Origin: Ensifer adhaerens
Lineage (GTDB): Bacteria; Pseudomonadota; Alphaproteobacteria; Rhizobiales; Rhizobiaceae
Assembly: GCF_002007205.1 (NCBI RefSeq)
Contig: NZ_LAZS01000006.1
Location: 682,001-746,000, forward strand
Direction of reading: 5' to 3'
Length of the DNA: 64,000 bases
Below the pieces are notes generated by a model that saw only the letters and a list, made by a program, of their open reading frames with translations, was not told the DNA's origin and made no database searches. This document shows positions 17,803-27,748 of the stretch, one piece after another (positions within the stretch are counted from its first letter, which is position 1; each line of letters begins with the position of its first letter). The position numbers were made by a program, and so were the translations under genes.

Positions 17803-19731
17803 ATGACTGAATTCGAAGGGATCGCGCCTGCGATCGCCGAGGCGTTGGCAAAACGCGGTTACAACGAATTGACGCCGGTTCAACAGGCGATGCGCGATCC
17901 GGAACTCGCCGGGCGCGACGCTCTGGTTTCGGCGCAGACCGGCTCCGGCAAGACGGTCGCCTTCGGCCTGGCGCTGGCGCCGACGCTGCTTGGCGACGAA
18001 CGCCGCTTCGGACACGCCGGTGCACCCCTGGCGCTCGCCATCGCACCGACGCGCGAACTGGCGCTGCAGGTCAAGCGCGAGCTCGAATGGCTCTATGGAG
18101 AGACCGGCGCGACGATCGCGTCGTGTGTCGGCGGCATGGACATGCGCACCGAGAAGCGCGCGTTGGAGCGCGGCGCCCACATCGTCGTCGGCACGCCCGG
18201 CCGTCTCTGCGACCACATCCGCCGCAACTCGCTCGACATCTCGTCGCTGCGCGCCATCGTGCTCGACGAGGCCGACGAGATGCTCGACCTCGGCTTCCGC
18301 GAAGACCTCGAATTCATTCTCGAAGAGTCCCCAGATGACCGCCGCACGCTGATGTTCTCGGCCACCGTGCCGAAGTCGATCGCGACGCTTGCCAAGAGCT
18401 ACCAGCGCGACGCCGTGCGCATCAGCACCGCTTCGGAACAGAAGCAGCATGTCGACATCGAATACCGTGCGCTGACTGTGGCGCCGAATGATCGCGAGAA
18501 CGCAATCATCAACGTACTGCGGTACTACGAGGCCAGAAACGCCATCGTCTTCTGTTCGACGCGCGCTGCCGTCAACCACCTGACCGCCCGTTTCAACAAT
18601 CGCGGCTTCTCGGTGGTGGCGCTTTCCGGCGAACTCAGCCAGAACGAACGCACCCACGCGCTGCAGGCCATGCGCGACGGCCGCGCCCGCGTCTGCATCG
18701 CCACCGACGTCGCCGCACGCGGTATCGACTTGCCGGGCCTGGAACTGGTCATTCACGCGGATTTGCCGACCAACTCCGAGACGCTGCTGCACCGCAGCGG
18801 CCGCACCGGACGCGCCGGCCAGAAGGGCGTGAGCGCCCTGATCGTGCCTGTCAACCAGCGCCGCAAGGCCGAGCGCCTGCTCGACGGCGGCCGGATCACC
18901 GCGACCTGGGCACGGCCACCGTCGGCCGACGAGGTCAGCCAGCGTGACGACGAGCGCCTGCTTGCCGATACGAGCTTTGCCGAGCCCATCCGCGAAGACG
19001 AACAGGCGATCGTGGCAGCACTTCTCGAGCGCCACGGCGCCGAGCAGATGGCAGCGGCCTTCGTGCGCCAGTTCCGCTCTGGCCGGTCGGCCCCGGAAGA
19101 TCTGATCGAGGTCGCCGTTGGCGCCAAGCCGCGCCGCGACGAACGCGCACCGCGCGATGACCGTGCGCCGCGCGAGGACTTTGGTGCCGAACGCGCCGAT
19201 TTCAGCGACGGCAGTTGGTTCTCGCTCTCGGTCGGCCGCAAGCAGAGTGCCGAACCGCGCTGGCTGATCCCGATGCTCTGCCGCCACGGCAAGCTGACCA
19301 AGCGCGACATCGGCGCGATCCGCATGCAGCAGGAAGAGACCTTCGTCGAAATGACCGCCGATGGCGCCGAACGCTTCCTGTCGGCGATCGGCAAGGACAA
19401 GATGCTGGAAAAGGGCATCCGCGTGAAGCCGCTCGCCGGCGCGCCGGATCTCTCGCAGCAGCGGCAGGAAAAGCCGAGCTTCTCCAGGGACAAGCCGAAC
19501 TTCTCCAAGGATAAGCCGGGCTTTGCCAAGAAGCGCCCCTATTCCGACGACGCCCCTCGCAGTGACGACCGCGGCGACTTCAAGCCGAAGCGCAAGTTCG
19601 ACAAGAAGCCCGGTTATTCCGAAGGGCCGGCCCACACCGAGGACCGGCCGCCGGCCAAGGGCGCCGAAAAGCCCTGGAGCAACAAGAAGAAGGGCAAGCC
19701 GAAGGGCAATGCCAAAAATCGCCAGGGCTGA
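17803..19731 (+). CDS. DEAD-box ATP-dependent RNA helicase with DbpA-type RNA-binding domain
   Basis: A 642-residue helicase. The core shows the Q motif (YNELTPVQQ), motif I AQTGSGKT, Ia PTREL, Ib GTPGR, II DEAD, III SAT, V ARGIDLPGLE and VI HRSGRTGRAG. After an acidic/basic linker (RDERAPRDDRAPRED) comes a DbpA-like RRM (about 470-555, DGSWFSLSVGR) and a lysine-rich tail. DbpA-type enzymes act in large-subunit assembly on 23S rRNA; whether this one is specific is unknown. The start at ATG 17803 gives a normal N-terminus. Confidence 0.9.
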   Translation: MTEFEGIAPAIAEALAKRGYNELTPVQQAMRDPELAGRDALVSAQTGSGKTVAFGLALAPTLLGDERRFGHAGAPLALAIAPTRELALQVKRELEWLYGETGATIASCVGGMDMRTEKRALERGAHIVVGTPGRLCDHIRRNSLDISSLRAIVLDEADEMLDLGFREDLEFILEESPDDRRTLMFSATVPKSIATLAKSYQRDAVRISTASEQKQHVDIEYRALTVAPNDRENAIINVLRYYEARNAIVFCSTRAAVNHLTARFNNRGFSVVALSGELSQNERTHALQAMRDGRARVCIATDVAARGIDLPGLELVIHADLPTNSETLLHRSGRTGRAGQKGVSALIVPVNQRRKAERLLDGGRITATWARPPSADEVSQRDDERLLADTSFAEPIREDEQAIVAALLERHGAEQMAAAFVRQFRSGRSAPEDLIEVAVGAKPRRDERAPRDDRAPREDFGAERADFSDGSWFSLSVGRKQSAEPRWLIPMLCRHGKLTKRDIGAIRMQQEETFVEMTADGAERFLSAIGKDKMLEKGIRVKPLAGAPDLSQQRQEKPSFSRDKPNFSKDKPGFAKKRPYSDDAPRSDDRGDFKPKRKFDKKPGYSEGPAHTEDRPPAKGAEKPWSNKKKGKPKGNAKNRQG

Positions 19732-19766
19732 GCCTGGCAACGGCAAAAGCACAGCCAAATCAACAG

Positions 19767-19797
19767 ACGCCGCGATCCGATCGCGGCGTTTTTTTTG
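19767..19797 (+). terminator. Rho-independent terminator after the DEAD-box helicase gene
   Basis: A perfect 10-bp stem, ACGCCGCGAT / ATCGCGGCGT around a CCG loop, followed by a run of eight T residues. It lies 35 bp after the helicase stop. Confidence 0.95.
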
Positions 19798-19855
19798 CAT
19801 CTTGGGACCGGCACAATGCGGGTTACGCACGGCATCGCGGGCCGCAGCGCGGTGT

Positions 19856-20767
19856 TCAGGCGGCGTCGAGTTGCGATTGGGCGACGACCTTGACCACCCA
19901 GTCGGCGAAGACGCGCAGACGGCTGCTCAGGTGCCGGTTCGGCGGATAGACCAGATAGATCGGCATGGGCTCGACCTCCCAATCCTCGAGCACCGGCCGC
20001 ATGGCGCCGGTCACGAGATCGTCGCGCACCATGAAGCGCGGCGCCTGGATGACGCCGAGGCCGGCGCGCGCCGCGGCGAGGTAGGTGGTGGATTCATTCG
20101 CCGCCACCGTATAGCGGCCGTTCACCTCGATTTCCTCGTTGCCGCGCTTGAAGTAGAACGGCATCTGCTGCCCGGTCTGCGGCCGGAAATAGCCGACGAC
20201 GTAGCAGTTCTTCGAGAGATCCGAAGGGTGCTGCGGGACCGCGTGGCGCGAGAGGTATTCGGGTGCCGCGACGGCGACGAAGCTCATTTCGGTGATGCGG
20301 CGCGCAATCAGCGACTGGTCGGTGAGCGCACCGACGCGAATGGCGCAATCGACGTTCTCGGCCACGTAGTCGACGGTCCTGTCCGAAACCCCGAGATCTA
20401 TCTGGATGTCGGGATAGCGCGTGTGAAACTCCGGCAGCGCCGGGATCACGATCAGGTTGGCGATCGCACTTGCCATCTCCACCCTGAGCCGTCCCTTCGG
20501 CAAGGTCTGGGCGCTGGAAAGGCTGCCGTCGAGTTCGTCGAGGTCGGTCAAAAGGCGGGCGGCACGTTCGTAATAAAGCGCGCCATCGGGCGTCACCAGC
20601 ACGCGGCGGGTGGTTCGGTTCAAAAGCTTCGTGCGCAAATGTGCCTCCAATCCCTGGATGAGATTGGTGAGCGTTGCCTTCGGCATATTCAGCGAAGCGG
20701 AAGCGCGGGTGAAATTTCCGGTTTCGACGACCCGGAGGAACGCGCGCATGGCCGTGAGCTGGTCCAT
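19856..20767 (-). CDS. LysR-family transcriptional regulator
   Basis: A 303-residue regulator. It has an N-terminal winged helix ([20 protein letters not shown], with [20 protein letters not shown] as the HTH) and a C-terminal periplasmic-binding-protein fold for an effector (about 92-300). It belongs to the CrgA/AaeR-like branch. It is transcribed away from the esterase-like gene and efflux operon at 20908-26330, the classic arrangement for a local regulator of that operon. The start is ATG 20767 (a TTG at 20773 is possible). Confidence 0.9.
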   Translation of the reverse strand: MDQLTAMRAFLRVVETGNFTRASASLNMPKATLTNLIQGLEAHLRTKLLNRTTRRVLVTPDGALYYERAARLLTDLDELDGSLSSAQTLPKGRLRVEMASAIANLIVIPALPEFHTRYPDIQIDLGVSDRTVDYVAENVDCAIRVGALTDQSLIARRITEMSFVAVAAPEYLSRHAVPQHPSDLSKNCYVVGYFRPQTGQQMPFYFKRGNEEIEVNGRYTVAANESTTYLAAARAGLGVIQAPRFMVRDDLVTGAMRPVLEDWEVEPMPIYLVYPPNRHLSSRLRVFADWVVKVVAQSQLDAA

Positions 20768-20790
20768 TTTCAAGAGCCGTAATTGTTCGA

Positions 20791-20849
20791 GAATACGAAT
20801 AGTGTAGACAGATTGAAAAGACTATTCCAGACAGAAGACAATGCTATTC
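20791..20849. promoter_or_regulatory. Candidate LysR operator: repeated GAATAG/CTATTC motifs
   Basis: The divergent gap contains GAATAC (20791-20796), GAATAG (20797-20802), CTATTC (20822-20827) and again CTATTC (20844-20849). The second and third form an inverted repeat and the last two a direct repeat 22 bp apart, about two DNA turns. This is the kind of spaced array bound by LysR tetramers. No binding data; inferred from position and symmetry. Confidence 0.5.
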
Positions 20850-20907
20850 TCCTATCGTGGCGTGTTGTCGCCACATGTGGGTTTAGCTCGGGCCGAAGGC
20901 AAGAGAG

Positions 20908-21732
20908 ATGGGCGAACAGTTCAAAGTGGAGACGATGCAGACGGGCCAAGGCTCGTGCACGGCACGCGTCTACCGCGGCGAAGCCCTGCTCAATCCGCCG
21001 CCGATCGTGTTGCACCTGCATGGCGGCTCCTTCGTCGGCGGAACGATCGCCGCCGGCGAGCGTGTCGCCGAGGCGCTTGCGGCTGCCGGAGCGGTGGTGA
21101 TCTCTCCGGAATATTCCGCGGCCTGCCTCAATCCCTTTCCCGCGGCCCTCGATGTCGCCTATGCCATGCTGTCGTCGATGCGCTCGCGCTGCCCGCAGTT
21201 CGCGCACAAGAAGTCGTCGCTGTTCGTGGCCGGCGAAGAGGCTGGCGGCAATGTCGCCGCCGGTGCCGCGCTGATGGCGCGGGACCAGTATCTGACCGAT
21301 CTCAAGGGCCAGATCCTGCTGTCGCCGATGCTCGACCCGTGCCTGGCAACGGAATCGTTTCGGCAATACTGCCCGCAGTCCTCGGCGCAATCGATCGCCG
21401 ACGGCTGGCAACGTTATCTCGGCCAGAGCGGTGGCTTCACCCACCCTTACGCCGCGCCGGCCCACTGTACGCGGCTCGCCGGCCTCGTGCCTTCGCTGAT
21501 CGTGACCAGCGAGGAATGTCCGATGCGCGACGAGGCTGAAGCCTATGCCGAGCGCCTGCGCAAGGCGGGCGTGGCGGTGGAGTCCCACGTTCTGCCGGGA
21601 CGCGCCGGGTGGTTGCCGCAGAACGCGGGTTCCGGCGAAGGCTGGTCGGCGCAGCAGAAGGAAATTACCGGCATCTTCGCCCGCTTCTTTCAGAAGGCGG
21701 GGGCAAAGCCGGCGGAAATGACGGTGCGTTAG
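20908..21732 (+). CDS. Alpha/beta-hydrolase (HSL-like) protein lacking catalytic Ser and His
   Basis: A 274-residue protein of the hormone-sensitive-lipase/acetyl-esterase family, with the oxyanion motif LHLHGGSFVGG (HGG 38-40) and a conserved core. The nucleophile elbow, normally GDSAGGN, reads GEEAGGN: residue 111 is Glu instead of Ser. The Asp-Glu of the acid site is kept (DEAEAYAERL, near 208), but the usual HGF histidine is replaced in PGRAGWLP. It is therefore probably not an esterase and may be a binding or regulatory protein. It lies between the LysR gene and the RND adaptor gene and is likely part of that operon. Confidence 0.82.
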   Translation: MGEQFKVETMQTGQGSCTARVYRGEALLNPPPIVLHLHGGSFVGGTIAAGERVAEALAAAGAVVISPEYSAACLNPFPAALDVAYAMLSSMRSRCPQFAHKKSSLFVAGEEAGGNVAAGAALMARDQYLTDLKGQILLSPMLDPCLATESFRQYCPQSSAQSIADGWQRYLGQSGGFTHPYAAPAHCTRLAGLVPSLIVTSEECPMRDEAEAYAERLRKAGVAVESHVLPGRAGWLPQNAGSGEGWSAQQKEITGIFARFFQKAGAKPAEMTVR

Positions 21733-21811
21733 ACGGGGTCGCTCAGAGGCGCATTCCCCCGATCTGGCATCGAACGCAAAGCGCCGGCTCCCAACCGGCA
21801 AGGAGAGAAAA

Positions 21812-23014
21812 ATGACATCGACAGTGACCCGCCGGGCCCTCTGGGGCGCCGGCCTGAGTATCCTTTTGTCTGTCGGCGGCGGTGCCGCCGTCATGTTCGG
21901 CCTGCCGCAGCACTTCGAGGCCGATGCCGCGACCGATGCGGCGGCCGCCCCTCCGCCGGCCGTGCCGGTTTCGGTGGCACGGGCGCAGTCCAAGCGCATC
22001 ACCACCTGGGAAGAATTCTCCGGCCGTCTCGAAGCGATCGAGCGCGTCGAGGTTCGCCCGCGTGTCGGCGGCGCCATCCTCAAGGCGCATTACCGCGAAG
22101 GCGCGCTCGTCAGCCAAGGCGACCTGCTGGTGACGATCGATCCCGAGCCCTATGCCGCCGCCGTCGAGCGGGCAAAGGCCCAGGTCGAGGCAGCGGAAGC
22201 GCGTGTTTCGCTCGCCAAGATCGAACTCGAGCGCGGCCGCAAGCTGGTGACCACCAGCGCCGTGCCGCAGAGCAGCGTGGACCAGCGTTCCAGCGCCTAT
22301 GACGAGGCGCAAGCCGAAGTCCGCTCGGCCAAGGCGGCACTGCGTACGGCCGAACTCGACCTGCAATATACCGAGGTGCGCGCCCCGATTTCCGGTCGCG
22401 TCGGCCGGCTCGACGTCACCGCCGGCAACCTGGTTGCCGCCGGTTCCGCCTCGCCGGTTCTGACGACGCTCGTCTCGGTCGATCCGATCTATGCGAGCTT
22501 CAACGCCAGCGAAGAGGTGGTCACAACCGCACTCGCAAGGCTCGCGGCGTCCGCCGGCGGCAGCGCGATCGAGCGCATTCCGGTCCAGGTCGGCACCGCC
22601 GCCGACGAAGGCACGCCGATCTCCGGCCATATCCAGCTCATCAACAACGAGGTGGATGCGGCAACCGGCACCATCCGAGTGCGCGCAGCGCTTGAAAACG
22701 CCGACGGCAAGCTGATCCCCGGCCAGTTCGTGCGCATCCGCATCGGTGAACCGGATCCTGAGGAAAAGCTCGTGATCAGCGACCGCGCCATCGGCTCCGA
22801 CCAGGACAAGAAGTTCGTCTTCGTCGTCGGCACCGACAACAAGGTCGAGTACCGCCAGGTGAAACTCGGACCGAATTCCGATGGTCTGCGGATCGTCGAA
22901 AGCGGTCTGGCTTCGGGCGAGAACATTGTCGTCAACGGCCTGCAGCGGGTTCGCCCCGGCGTCGTCGTGGCGCCGCAGCAGGTCGAGGAAACGACCGCCT
23001 CGATCGCCAAATAA
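21812..23014 (+). CDS. RND efflux periplasmic adaptor (membrane fusion protein)
   Basis: A 400-residue HlyD/AcrA-type adaptor. It has an N-terminal membrane anchor/signal (about 8-30) and a lipoyl half-motif VEVRPRVGGAILKAHYREGALVSQGDLLVTIDPEPY (core GALVSQGDLL). A coiled-coil hairpin covers about 108-175. A second lipoyl half (YTEVRAPISGRVGRLDVTAGNLV), a beta-barrel domain and a membrane-proximal domain ending at VVNGLQRVRPG follow. It links the RND pump to an outer-membrane channel; no channel gene is present nearby. AAGGAG sits 7 bp before the ATG. Confidence 0.93.
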   Translation: MTSTVTRRALWGAGLSILLSVGGGAAVMFGLPQHFEADAATDAAAAPPPAVPVSVARAQSKRITTWEEFSGRLEAIERVEVRPRVGGAILKAHYREGALVSQGDLLVTIDPEPYAAAVERAKAQVEAAEARVSLAKIELERGRKLVTTSAVPQSSVDQRSSAYDEAQAEVRSAKAALRTAELDLQYTEVRAPISGRVGRLDVTAGNLVAAGSASPVLTTLVSVDPIYASFNASEEVVTTALARLAASAGGSAIERIPVQVGTAADEGTPISGHIQLINNEVDAATGTIRVRAALENADGKLIPGQFVRIRIGEPDPEEKLVISDRAIGSDQDKKFVFVVGTDNKVEYRQVKLGPNSDGLRIVESGLASGENIVVNGLQRVRPGVVVAPQQVEETTASIAK

Positions 23015-23144
23015 TCCAGGCGCCTCTTTGCTCGTTGTGAAGAGGCGGCCAGCCTAGGCATCACTCAGCAGACGCCTTGCCGCGCGGCGAAGCTTTCGCC
23101 GCGCACCGGCGAGGTCTGCCCGAAAACATCCCAAGGGGGATACC

Positions 23145-26100
23145 ATGAACTTCTCACGCTTCTTCGTCGACCGCCCGGTCTTCGCGGGCGTCCTTTCGGT
23201 CCTGATCTTCGTGGCCGGCCTGATCGGCATGACCGGTCTGCCGATCTCCGAATATCCCGAAGTCGTGCCGCCGCAGATCGTCGTGCGCGCGCAGTATCCG
23301 GGCGCCAACCCGGCCGTCATTGCCGAGACGGTGGCGACACCGCTCGAAGAACAGATCAACGGCGTCGAGGACATGCTCTACATGCAGAGCCAGGCGACCG
23401 CCGACGGCCTGATGACGCTGACCGTCACCTTCGCGCTCGGCACCGACCCGGACCAGGCCCAGCAACTCGTGCAGAACCGCGTCTCGCAGGCCGAGCCGCG
23501 CCTGCCCGAGGAGGTGCGCCGCCTCGGCATCACCACGGTCAAGAGCTCGCCCGACCTGACGATGGTCGTGCACCTGCTTTCGCCAAACGGCCAGTATGAC
23601 ATCAACTATCTGCGCAACTACGGTGTGCTGAACGTCAAGGATCGGCTGGCGCGCATCGAAGGCGTCGGCCAGGTTCAGATCTTCGGCGGCGGCGACTATT
23701 CGATGCGCATCTGGATCGACCCGCAGAAGGCAGCCGAGCGCGGCCTTGCTGCAAGCGATATCGCCAATGCGGTGCGCGGCCAGAACGTCCAGGCGGCGGC
23801 CGGCGTCATCGGCGCCTCGCCCTCCGTCCCGGGCCTCGACCTGCAGCTTTCCGTCAATGCCCAAGGCCGCCTGCAGACGCCCGAGGACTTCGAGAACATC
23901 GTCGTCAAATCCGGCGCTCAGGGCGAAGTAACCCGCCTCGGCGACGTTGCCCGCGTCGAAATGGGCGCGTCCGACTATTCGTTGCGCTCGCTGCTCGACA
24001 ACAAGCCCGCCGTCGGCATGGCGGTCTTCCAGGCCCCTGGCTCCAACGCGATCCAGATCTCCGACGATGTGCGCAAGGCCATGGCCGAGATGAAGCTCAC
24101 CATGCCCGATGGCGTCGAATACGGCATCGTCTACGACACGACCCAGTTCGTGCGCGCCTCGATCGAATCGGTCGTCGACACCCTGCTCGAAGCGATCGCA
24201 CTGGTCGTGCTCGTCGTCATCATCTTCCTGCAGACCTGGCGCGCCTCGATCATCCCGCTCGTCGCCGTTCCGGTCTCGATCGTCGGCACCTTCGCGGTGA
24301 TGTACGTCTTCGGCTTCTCGATCAACGCGCTCAGCCTCTTCGGCCTGGTGCTGGCGATCGGCATCGTCGTCGACGACGCGATCGTCGTGGTGGAAAACGT
24401 CGAACGCAACATCGAGCAGGGACTGTCGCCCGTCCAGGCGACCTATCGCGCGATGCAGGAAGTCTCCGGTCCGATCATCGCGATCGCGCTGGTGCTCGTC
24501 GCCGTGTTCGTGCCGCTCGCCTTCATCACCGGGCTCACCGGCCAGTTCTACCGCCAGTTCGCGCTGACGATCGCAATCTCGACGGTCATCTCGGCGCTCA
24601 ACTCGCTGACGCTCTCTCCGGCACTGGCCGCCCTTCTCTTGAAGGACCACCACGCGCCGAAGGATTGGCTGACGCGGGTGATGGACAGGCTCTTTGGCTG
24701 GTTCTTCCGCGGCTTCAACCGTTTCTTCGGCGCAAGCTCGGAAGCCTATGGTCGCGGCGTCGGCCGCATCCTGACGCGCAAGTCGCTGATCATGGTGGTC
24801 TATGTCGTGCTTCTCGGCGTCACCTTCACGCTGTTTCGCGCAGTGCCCGGCGGCTTCGTGCCAGCGCAGGACAAGCAGTACCTGATCGGCTTCGCCCAGC
24901 TTCCGGATGCAGCCACCCTCGACCGTTCGGAAGACGTGATCAAGCGCATGAGCGAGATCGCGCTCAAGCACCCGGGCGTCGAAAACGCCATCGCTTTCCC
25001 GGGCCTGTCGATCAACGGCTTCACCAACTCGTCGAACTCCGGCATCGTCTTCGTCGCCCTCAAACCCTTCGAGGAACGCAAGACGCCCGAACTGTCCGGC
25101 GGCGCGATCGCCATGCAGCTCAACCAGGAATTCGGCGTCATCCAGGATGCCTTCATCGCCATGTTCCCGCCGCCGCCCGTCCAGGGCCTCGGCACGACCG
25201 GTGGCTTCAAGCTGCAGCTCGAGGACAAGAACGGCCTCGGCTACCAGGCGCTCGACGAGGCGGCCAAGGCCTTCCTCGCCAAGGCCTACCAGACGCCGGA
25301 ATTGGCGGGGCTCTATTCGAGCTACCAGATCAACGTGCCGCAGCTCTATGCCGACCTTGACCGTGTGAAAGCACGCCAGCTCGGCGTTGCCGTCACCGAC
25401 GTCTTCGAGACTCTCCAGATTTACCTGGGCTCGCTCTACGTCAACGACTTCAACGCCTTCGGCCGTACCTACAGCGTGCGCGTTCAGGCGGATGCCAACT
25501 ACCGCAGCCATGCCGACGATATCGGCAAGCTGAAGGTGCGTTCGCAGTCCGGCGAAATGATCCCGCTGTCGGCGCTTCTGAAGGTGGAACAGACGGTCGG
25601 CGCCGAACGGGCGATCCGCTACAACGGCTTCCTGTCGGCCGACATCAACGGCGGCCCGGCACCGGGCTTCTCGTCCGGCCAGGCGCAGGAAGCGATCGAA
25701 CGCATCGCCGCTGAAACCCTGCCGCCAGGCATCGGCTACGAATGGACGGACCTGACCTACCAGCAGATCCTCGCCGGCAACTCGGGCATTCTGGTCTTCC
25801 CACTGGCGCTGCTGCTCGTCTATCTCGTGCTGGCGGCCCAGTATGAGAGCCTGACGCTGCCGATCGCGATCATCATGATCGTGCCGATGGGCATCATGGC
25901 GGCGCTGGTCGGTGTCTGGCTGACCGGAGGCGACAACAATGTCTTCACTCAGATCGGTCTGATCGTCCTGGTCGGGCTATCGGCGAAGAACGCCATCCTG
26001 ATCGTCGAGTTCGCCCGCGAACTGGAACTGTCGGGCAGCACGCCGGTCAAGGCGGCGATCGAGGCAAGCCGGCTGCGGCTGCGCCCGATCCTGATGACCT

Positions 26101-26330
26101 CGATGGCCTTCATCATGGGCGTGGTGCCGCTTGTCATGTCGACCGGCGCCGGCGCGGAAATGCGCTCGGCCATGGGTATCGCGGTATTTGCCGGCATGAT
26201 CGGCGTCACCGCCTTCGGCATCTTCATGACGCCGGTGTTCTACGTGCTGATCCGCAAGCTCGCTGGCGAGCGGCCTCTGAAGCACGCGGGAGCCCATATC
26301 GAGGCGCCGCATCTGGCGCCCGGAGAGTAA
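23145..26330 (+). CDS. RND multidrug efflux pump, HAE1 family inner-membrane transporter
   Basis: A 1061-residue AcrB/MexF-type proton antiporter. It has the standard N-terminus (NFSRFFVDRPVFAGVLSVLI), twelve membrane helices in two halves each with a large periplasmic loop, and the proton-relay aspartates in GLVLAIGIVVDDAIVVVENV of helix 4. GLSAKNAILIVEF in helix 10 supplies the conserved lysine. It should export amphipathic toxic compounds, possibly plant phenolics or flavonoids in a rhizobium. It lies 130 bp after the adaptor gene and is probably controlled by the divergent LysR protein. Confidence 0.95.
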   Translation: MNFSRFFVDRPVFAGVLSVLIFVAGLIGMTGLPISEYPEVVPPQIVVRAQYPGANPAVIAETVATPLEEQINGVEDMLYMQSQATADGLMTLTVTFALGTDPDQAQQLVQNRVSQAEPRLPEEVRRLGITTVKSSPDLTMVVHLLSPNGQYDINYLRNYGVLNVKDRLARIEGVGQVQIFGGGDYSMRIWIDPQKAAERGLAASDIANAVRGQNVQAAAGVIGASPSVPGLDLQLSVNAQGRLQTPEDFENIVVKSGAQGEVTRLGDVARVEMGASDYSLRSLLDNKPAVGMAVFQAPGSNAIQISDDVRKAMAEMKLTMPDGVEYGIVYDTTQFVRASIESVVDTLLEAIALVVLVVIIFLQTWRASIIPLVAVPVSIVGTFAVMYVFGFSINALSLFGLVLAIGIVVDDAIVVVENVERNIEQGLSPVQATYRAMQEVSGPIIAIALVLVAVFVPLAFITGLTGQFYRQFALTIAISTVISALNSLTLSPALAALLLKDHHAPKDWLTRVMDRLFGWFFRGFNRFFGASSEAYGRGVGRILTRKSLIMVVYVVLLGVTFTLFRAVPGGFVPAQDKQYLIGFAQLPDAATLDRSEDVIKRMSEIALKHPGVENAIAFPGLSINGFTNSSNSGIVFVALKPFEERKTPELSGGAIAMQLNQEFGVIQDAFIAMFPPPPVQGLGTTGGFKLQLEDKNGLGYQALDEAAKAFLAKAYQTPELAGLYSSYQINVPQLYADLDRVKARQLGVAVTDVFETLQIYLGSLYVNDFNAFGRTYSVRVQADANYRSHADDIGKLKVRSQSGEMIPLSALLKVEQTVGAERAIRYNGFLSADINGGPAPGFSSGQAQEAIERIAAETLPPGIGYEWTDLTYQQILAGNSGILVFPLALLLVYLVLAAQYESLTLPIAIIMIVPMGIMAALVGVWLTGGDNNVFTQIGLIVLVGLSAKNAILIVEFARELELSGSTPVKAAIEASRLRLRPILMTSMAFIMGVVPLVMSTGAGAEMRSAMGIAVFAGMIGVTAFGIFMTPVFYVLIRKLAGERPLKHAGAHIEAPHLAPGE

Positions 26331-26355
26331 GAACCTCCATCCTCTTAGCCTTCAC

Positions 26356-26380
26356 GCGGGCCGGATCCATCCCGGCCCGC
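26356..26380. terminator. GC-rich hairpin after the RND pump gene
   Basis: GCGGGCCGG (26356-26364) and CCGGCCCGC (26372-26380) form a perfect 9-bp stem with a 7-base loop, 26 bp after the pump stop. There is no T run, so it is a weak or factor-assisted terminator at best. Confidence 0.45.
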
Positions 26381-26554
26381 TGACGCTGCGGCGTCGCGCC
26401 TCCGCCCAGGCGCGGCGCCGCAATGCATCTCGCGCGCCAGTTGCTCATCTCATGTGACAGGTCGCCATCCTGCGTGACAGTTTGCTGGCGATCGGATAAA
26501 CCAGCAGCCTCCATTCCCAAGGCCCCCGTGGCCATGCAGACGGCATAGCGTTAG

Positions 26555-27748
26555 ATGACCCCCACCGATCCGATCGCCAATCTCGCCACCCTCATCCGTT
26601 GCCCCTCGGTCACCCCGGCCGAAGGCGGAGCACTTATGGCACTCGAAGCCATGCTGAAGCCGCTCGGCTTCGCGGTCGACCGCGTGGTGGCGAAAGAGAT
26701 CGGCACGCCTGATATCGAGAACCTCTATGCGCGGCTCGGAACCGAAGGCCCGCACCTGATGTTCGCCGGCCACACCGATGTCGTGCCCGTTGGCGACGAG
26801 GCTGCCTGGAGCCATGGACCGTTCTCGGCCGACATTGCCGGCGGCGAAATGTACGGCCGCGGCGCCGTCGACATGAAAGGCGGCATCGCCTGCTTCGTCG
26901 CAGCAATCGCCCGCCACATCGAAAAGCATGGCGCCCCGAAGGGCTCGGTCTCCTTCCTGATTACCGGCGACGAAGAGGGGCCGGCGATCAACGGCACCAC
27001 GAAGCTGTTGCAATGGGCGGCCGACAAGGGCGAGCGCTGGGACGCCTGCCTCGTCGGCGAACCGACCAACCCGGAGAGCCTTGGCGACATGATCAAGATC
27101 GGCCGGCGCGGTTCGCTGTCCGGACGCATCACCGTCCATGGCGTGCAGGGCCACGCGGCCTATCCGCATCTTGCCGACAGCCCCGTGCGCGGCATCCTGC
27201 AACTAACCCAGGCGCTGATGGACCCGCCCTTCGACAACGGCACCGAGAGCTTCCAGCCCTCCAACCTGGAAGTCACGACGATCGACGTCGGCAACGCAGC
27301 CGTCAACGTCATTCCGGCCAAGGCGACGGCTGCCTTCAACATCCGCTTCAACGACACGTGGACGGCGGAAAGCCTGATGGCAGAGATCATTGCGCGGCTC
27401 GACCGCGCGGCAGCAAGCGGCAGCCTGCGCCCGGATCGCGTCCCCGTCCGCTACGAGATCGTCTGGGCCGAGCGCCCGAGCCACGTGTTCCTGACGCGCA
27501 ACAATGCGCTGATCGATTCGCTCTCGGGCGCCGTCGAGGCCGTCACCGGGCGCCAGCCGAAGCTGTCGACGACCGGCGGCACGTCGGATGCCCGCTTCAT
27601 CAAGGACTACTGCCCGGTGGTCGAGTTCGGCCTCGTCGGCCAGACCATGCACATGGTCGACGAACGCGTCGCCGTCGCCGACCTCGAGACGCTGACCGAT
27701 ATCTATGAAACTTTCATCGCCCGCTGGTTCGGCCATGCCGCTGCTTGA
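26555..27748 (+). CDS. dapE: Succinyl-diaminopimelate desuccinylase
   Basis: Hydrolyses N-succinyl-LL-diaminopimelate to LL-diaminopimelate and succinate, using two zinc ions. The 397-residue protein has the M20 peptidase motifs [36 protein letters not shown] and the dimerisation-domain histidine segment [14 protein letters not shown], plus C-terminal [18 protein letters not shown]. It belongs to the same succinylase lysine pathway as dapD. The following gene overlaps its last 14 bp. Confidence 0.95.
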   Translation: MTPTDPIANLATLIRCPSVTPAEGGALMALEAMLKPLGFAVDRVVAKEIGTPDIENLYARLGTEGPHLMFAGHTDVVPVGDEAAWSHGPFSADIAGGEMYGRGAVDMKGGIACFVAAIARHIEKHGAPKGSVSFLITGDEEGPAINGTTKLLQWAADKGERWDACLVGEPTNPESLGDMIKIGRRGSLSGRITVHGVQGHAAYPHLADSPVRGILQLTQALMDPPFDNGTESFQPSNLEVTTIDVGNAAVNVIPAKATAAFNIRFNDTWTAESLMAEIIARLDRAAASGSLRPDRVPVRYEIVWAERPSHVFLTRNNALIDSLSGAVEAVTGRQPKLSTTGGTSDARFIKDYCPVVEFGLVGQTMHMVDERVAVADLETLTDIYETFIARWFGHAAA

